A DNA stretch of 11,794 nt from JAKFWI01 sp050246435 (lineage in GTDB: Bacteria > Pseudomonadota > Alphaproteobacteria > Caulobacterales > Aquidulcibacteraceae). Each line of letters starts with the position of its first letter. Position 1 is the first letter of the stretch. Below, piece by piece: positions 11,668 to 11,794 of the stretch. A model generated the notes under the pieces. The model had not been told where the DNA came from. It searched no databases and was given only the letters and a program-made list of their open reading frames with translations. The DNA lies in contig JBFWWB010000091.1 of NCBI GenBank assembly GCA_050246435.1, positions 1 to 11,794 on the forward strand, read 5' to 3'. The position numbers were made by a program, and so were the translations under genes.

Positions 11668-11713
11668 GGCCCGGCGCCGAACGCACGCAGCCCCTGGCGT
11701 TCAGCGCCGGGCC
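11668..11713. terminator. Long imperfect hairpin after the RHH-Rossmann gene
   Basis: GGCCCGGCGC (11668-11677) pairs perfectly with GCGCCGGGCC (11704-11713). After one C/A mismatch, GAACGC (11679-11684) pairs with GCGTTC (11697-11702), leaving a 12-base loop. The 17-position stem begins six bases after the stop codon. It is the strongest hairpin in the window and a likely transcript end, although no T tract follows. Confidence 0.55.
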
Positions 11714-11764
11714 GACGCCAGATGGGCGGGCGGCGCAACCGGCGCCGGCTGACAGGAAGGACGC

Positions 11765-11794
11765 ATGACCGGACGGAAGGCCACGATCCTCATC
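11765..11794 (+). CDS. Start of an unidentified gene, truncated by the window
   Basis: An ATG preceded by AGGAAGGACGC, one of the best ribosome sites in the window, opens ten codons (MTGRKATILI) before the sequence ends. The basic residue run followed by a hydrophobic strand would suit the first strand of a Rossmann fold, such as a short-chain dehydrogenase, but ten residues cannot identify it. The 103 bp between it and the preceding stop contain the long hairpin and a further perfect palindrome, CCGGCGCCGG at 11739-11748. Confidence 0.55.
   Translation, partial: MTGRKATILI

Noticed and set aside
1..11794. Replication origin, DnaA boxes, tRNA genes, CRISPR array or insertion-sequence ends
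   Set aside because: Looked for because of the parAB neighbourhood; no TTATCCACA-like cluster, tRNA-like cloverleaf, spaced repeats or terminal inverted repeats were found by eye.

Overview
The window reads as a GC-rich alphaproteobacterial chromosome segment, most like Caulobacterales/Hyphomonadales. The order mnmG-rsmG-parA-parB followed by a convergent holA/lptE/leuS/DUF3576 operon is the conserved chromosome-partition neighbourhood of this class. A 16-bp parS-like palindrome inside rsmG and a periplasmic NtrZ-like protein beside the DUF3576 gene support this. No tRNA, rRNA, CRISPR array, insertion sequence or sign of recent transfer was seen, and base composition looks uniform.

Region 1 (1-3985, + strand) is a tightly packed operon: the 3' three quarters of mnmG (tRNA wobble-uridine modification), rsmG (16S rRNA m7G methyltransferase), parA and parB (chromosome segregation). 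The parS-like site at 1470-1485 is written into the Val-Ser-Arg-Glu-Thr codons of rsmG, and a weaker relative lies at the end of mnmG. The segregation ATPase, its CTP-switch clamp and the nucleation site therefore lie within about 2.5 kb.

Region 2 (4010-8712, - strand) is a four-gene operon transcribed DUF3576 lipoprotein - leuS - lptE - holA. The leuS/lptE and lptE/holA junctions are ATGA overlaps. It mixes translation (LeuRS), outer-membrane biogenesis (LptE) and replication (Pol III delta). It ends head-to-head with parB across 24 bp that hold a small perfect hairpin. A candidate extended -10 promoter and an upstream inverted-repeat cluster lie in the 272-bp divergent region 8713-8984.

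Region 3 (8985-11661) holds a small exported NtrZ-like protein (+), a thiamine-phosphate-synthase-fold protein that has lost canonical catalytic residues (-), a YggS/PLPBP family PLP-binding protein (+), and the most unusual gene of the window (+). That last gene encodes an N-terminal SeqA/CopG-like ribbon-helix-helix segment joined by an Ala-rich linker to an NmrA-like NAD(P)-binding Rossmann domain. The ThiE-like and YggS genes are divergent and appear to share one CATG tetranucleotide as both start codons. A long imperfect hairpin (11668-11713) follows the fusion gene, and a new CDS starts at 11765 and runs off the window.

The best candidates for something undescribed are the RHH-Rossmann fusion, which could be a redox- or nucleotide-responsive DNA-binding protein, and the ThiE-like protein with a dismantled active site divergently paired with a PLP-binding protein.
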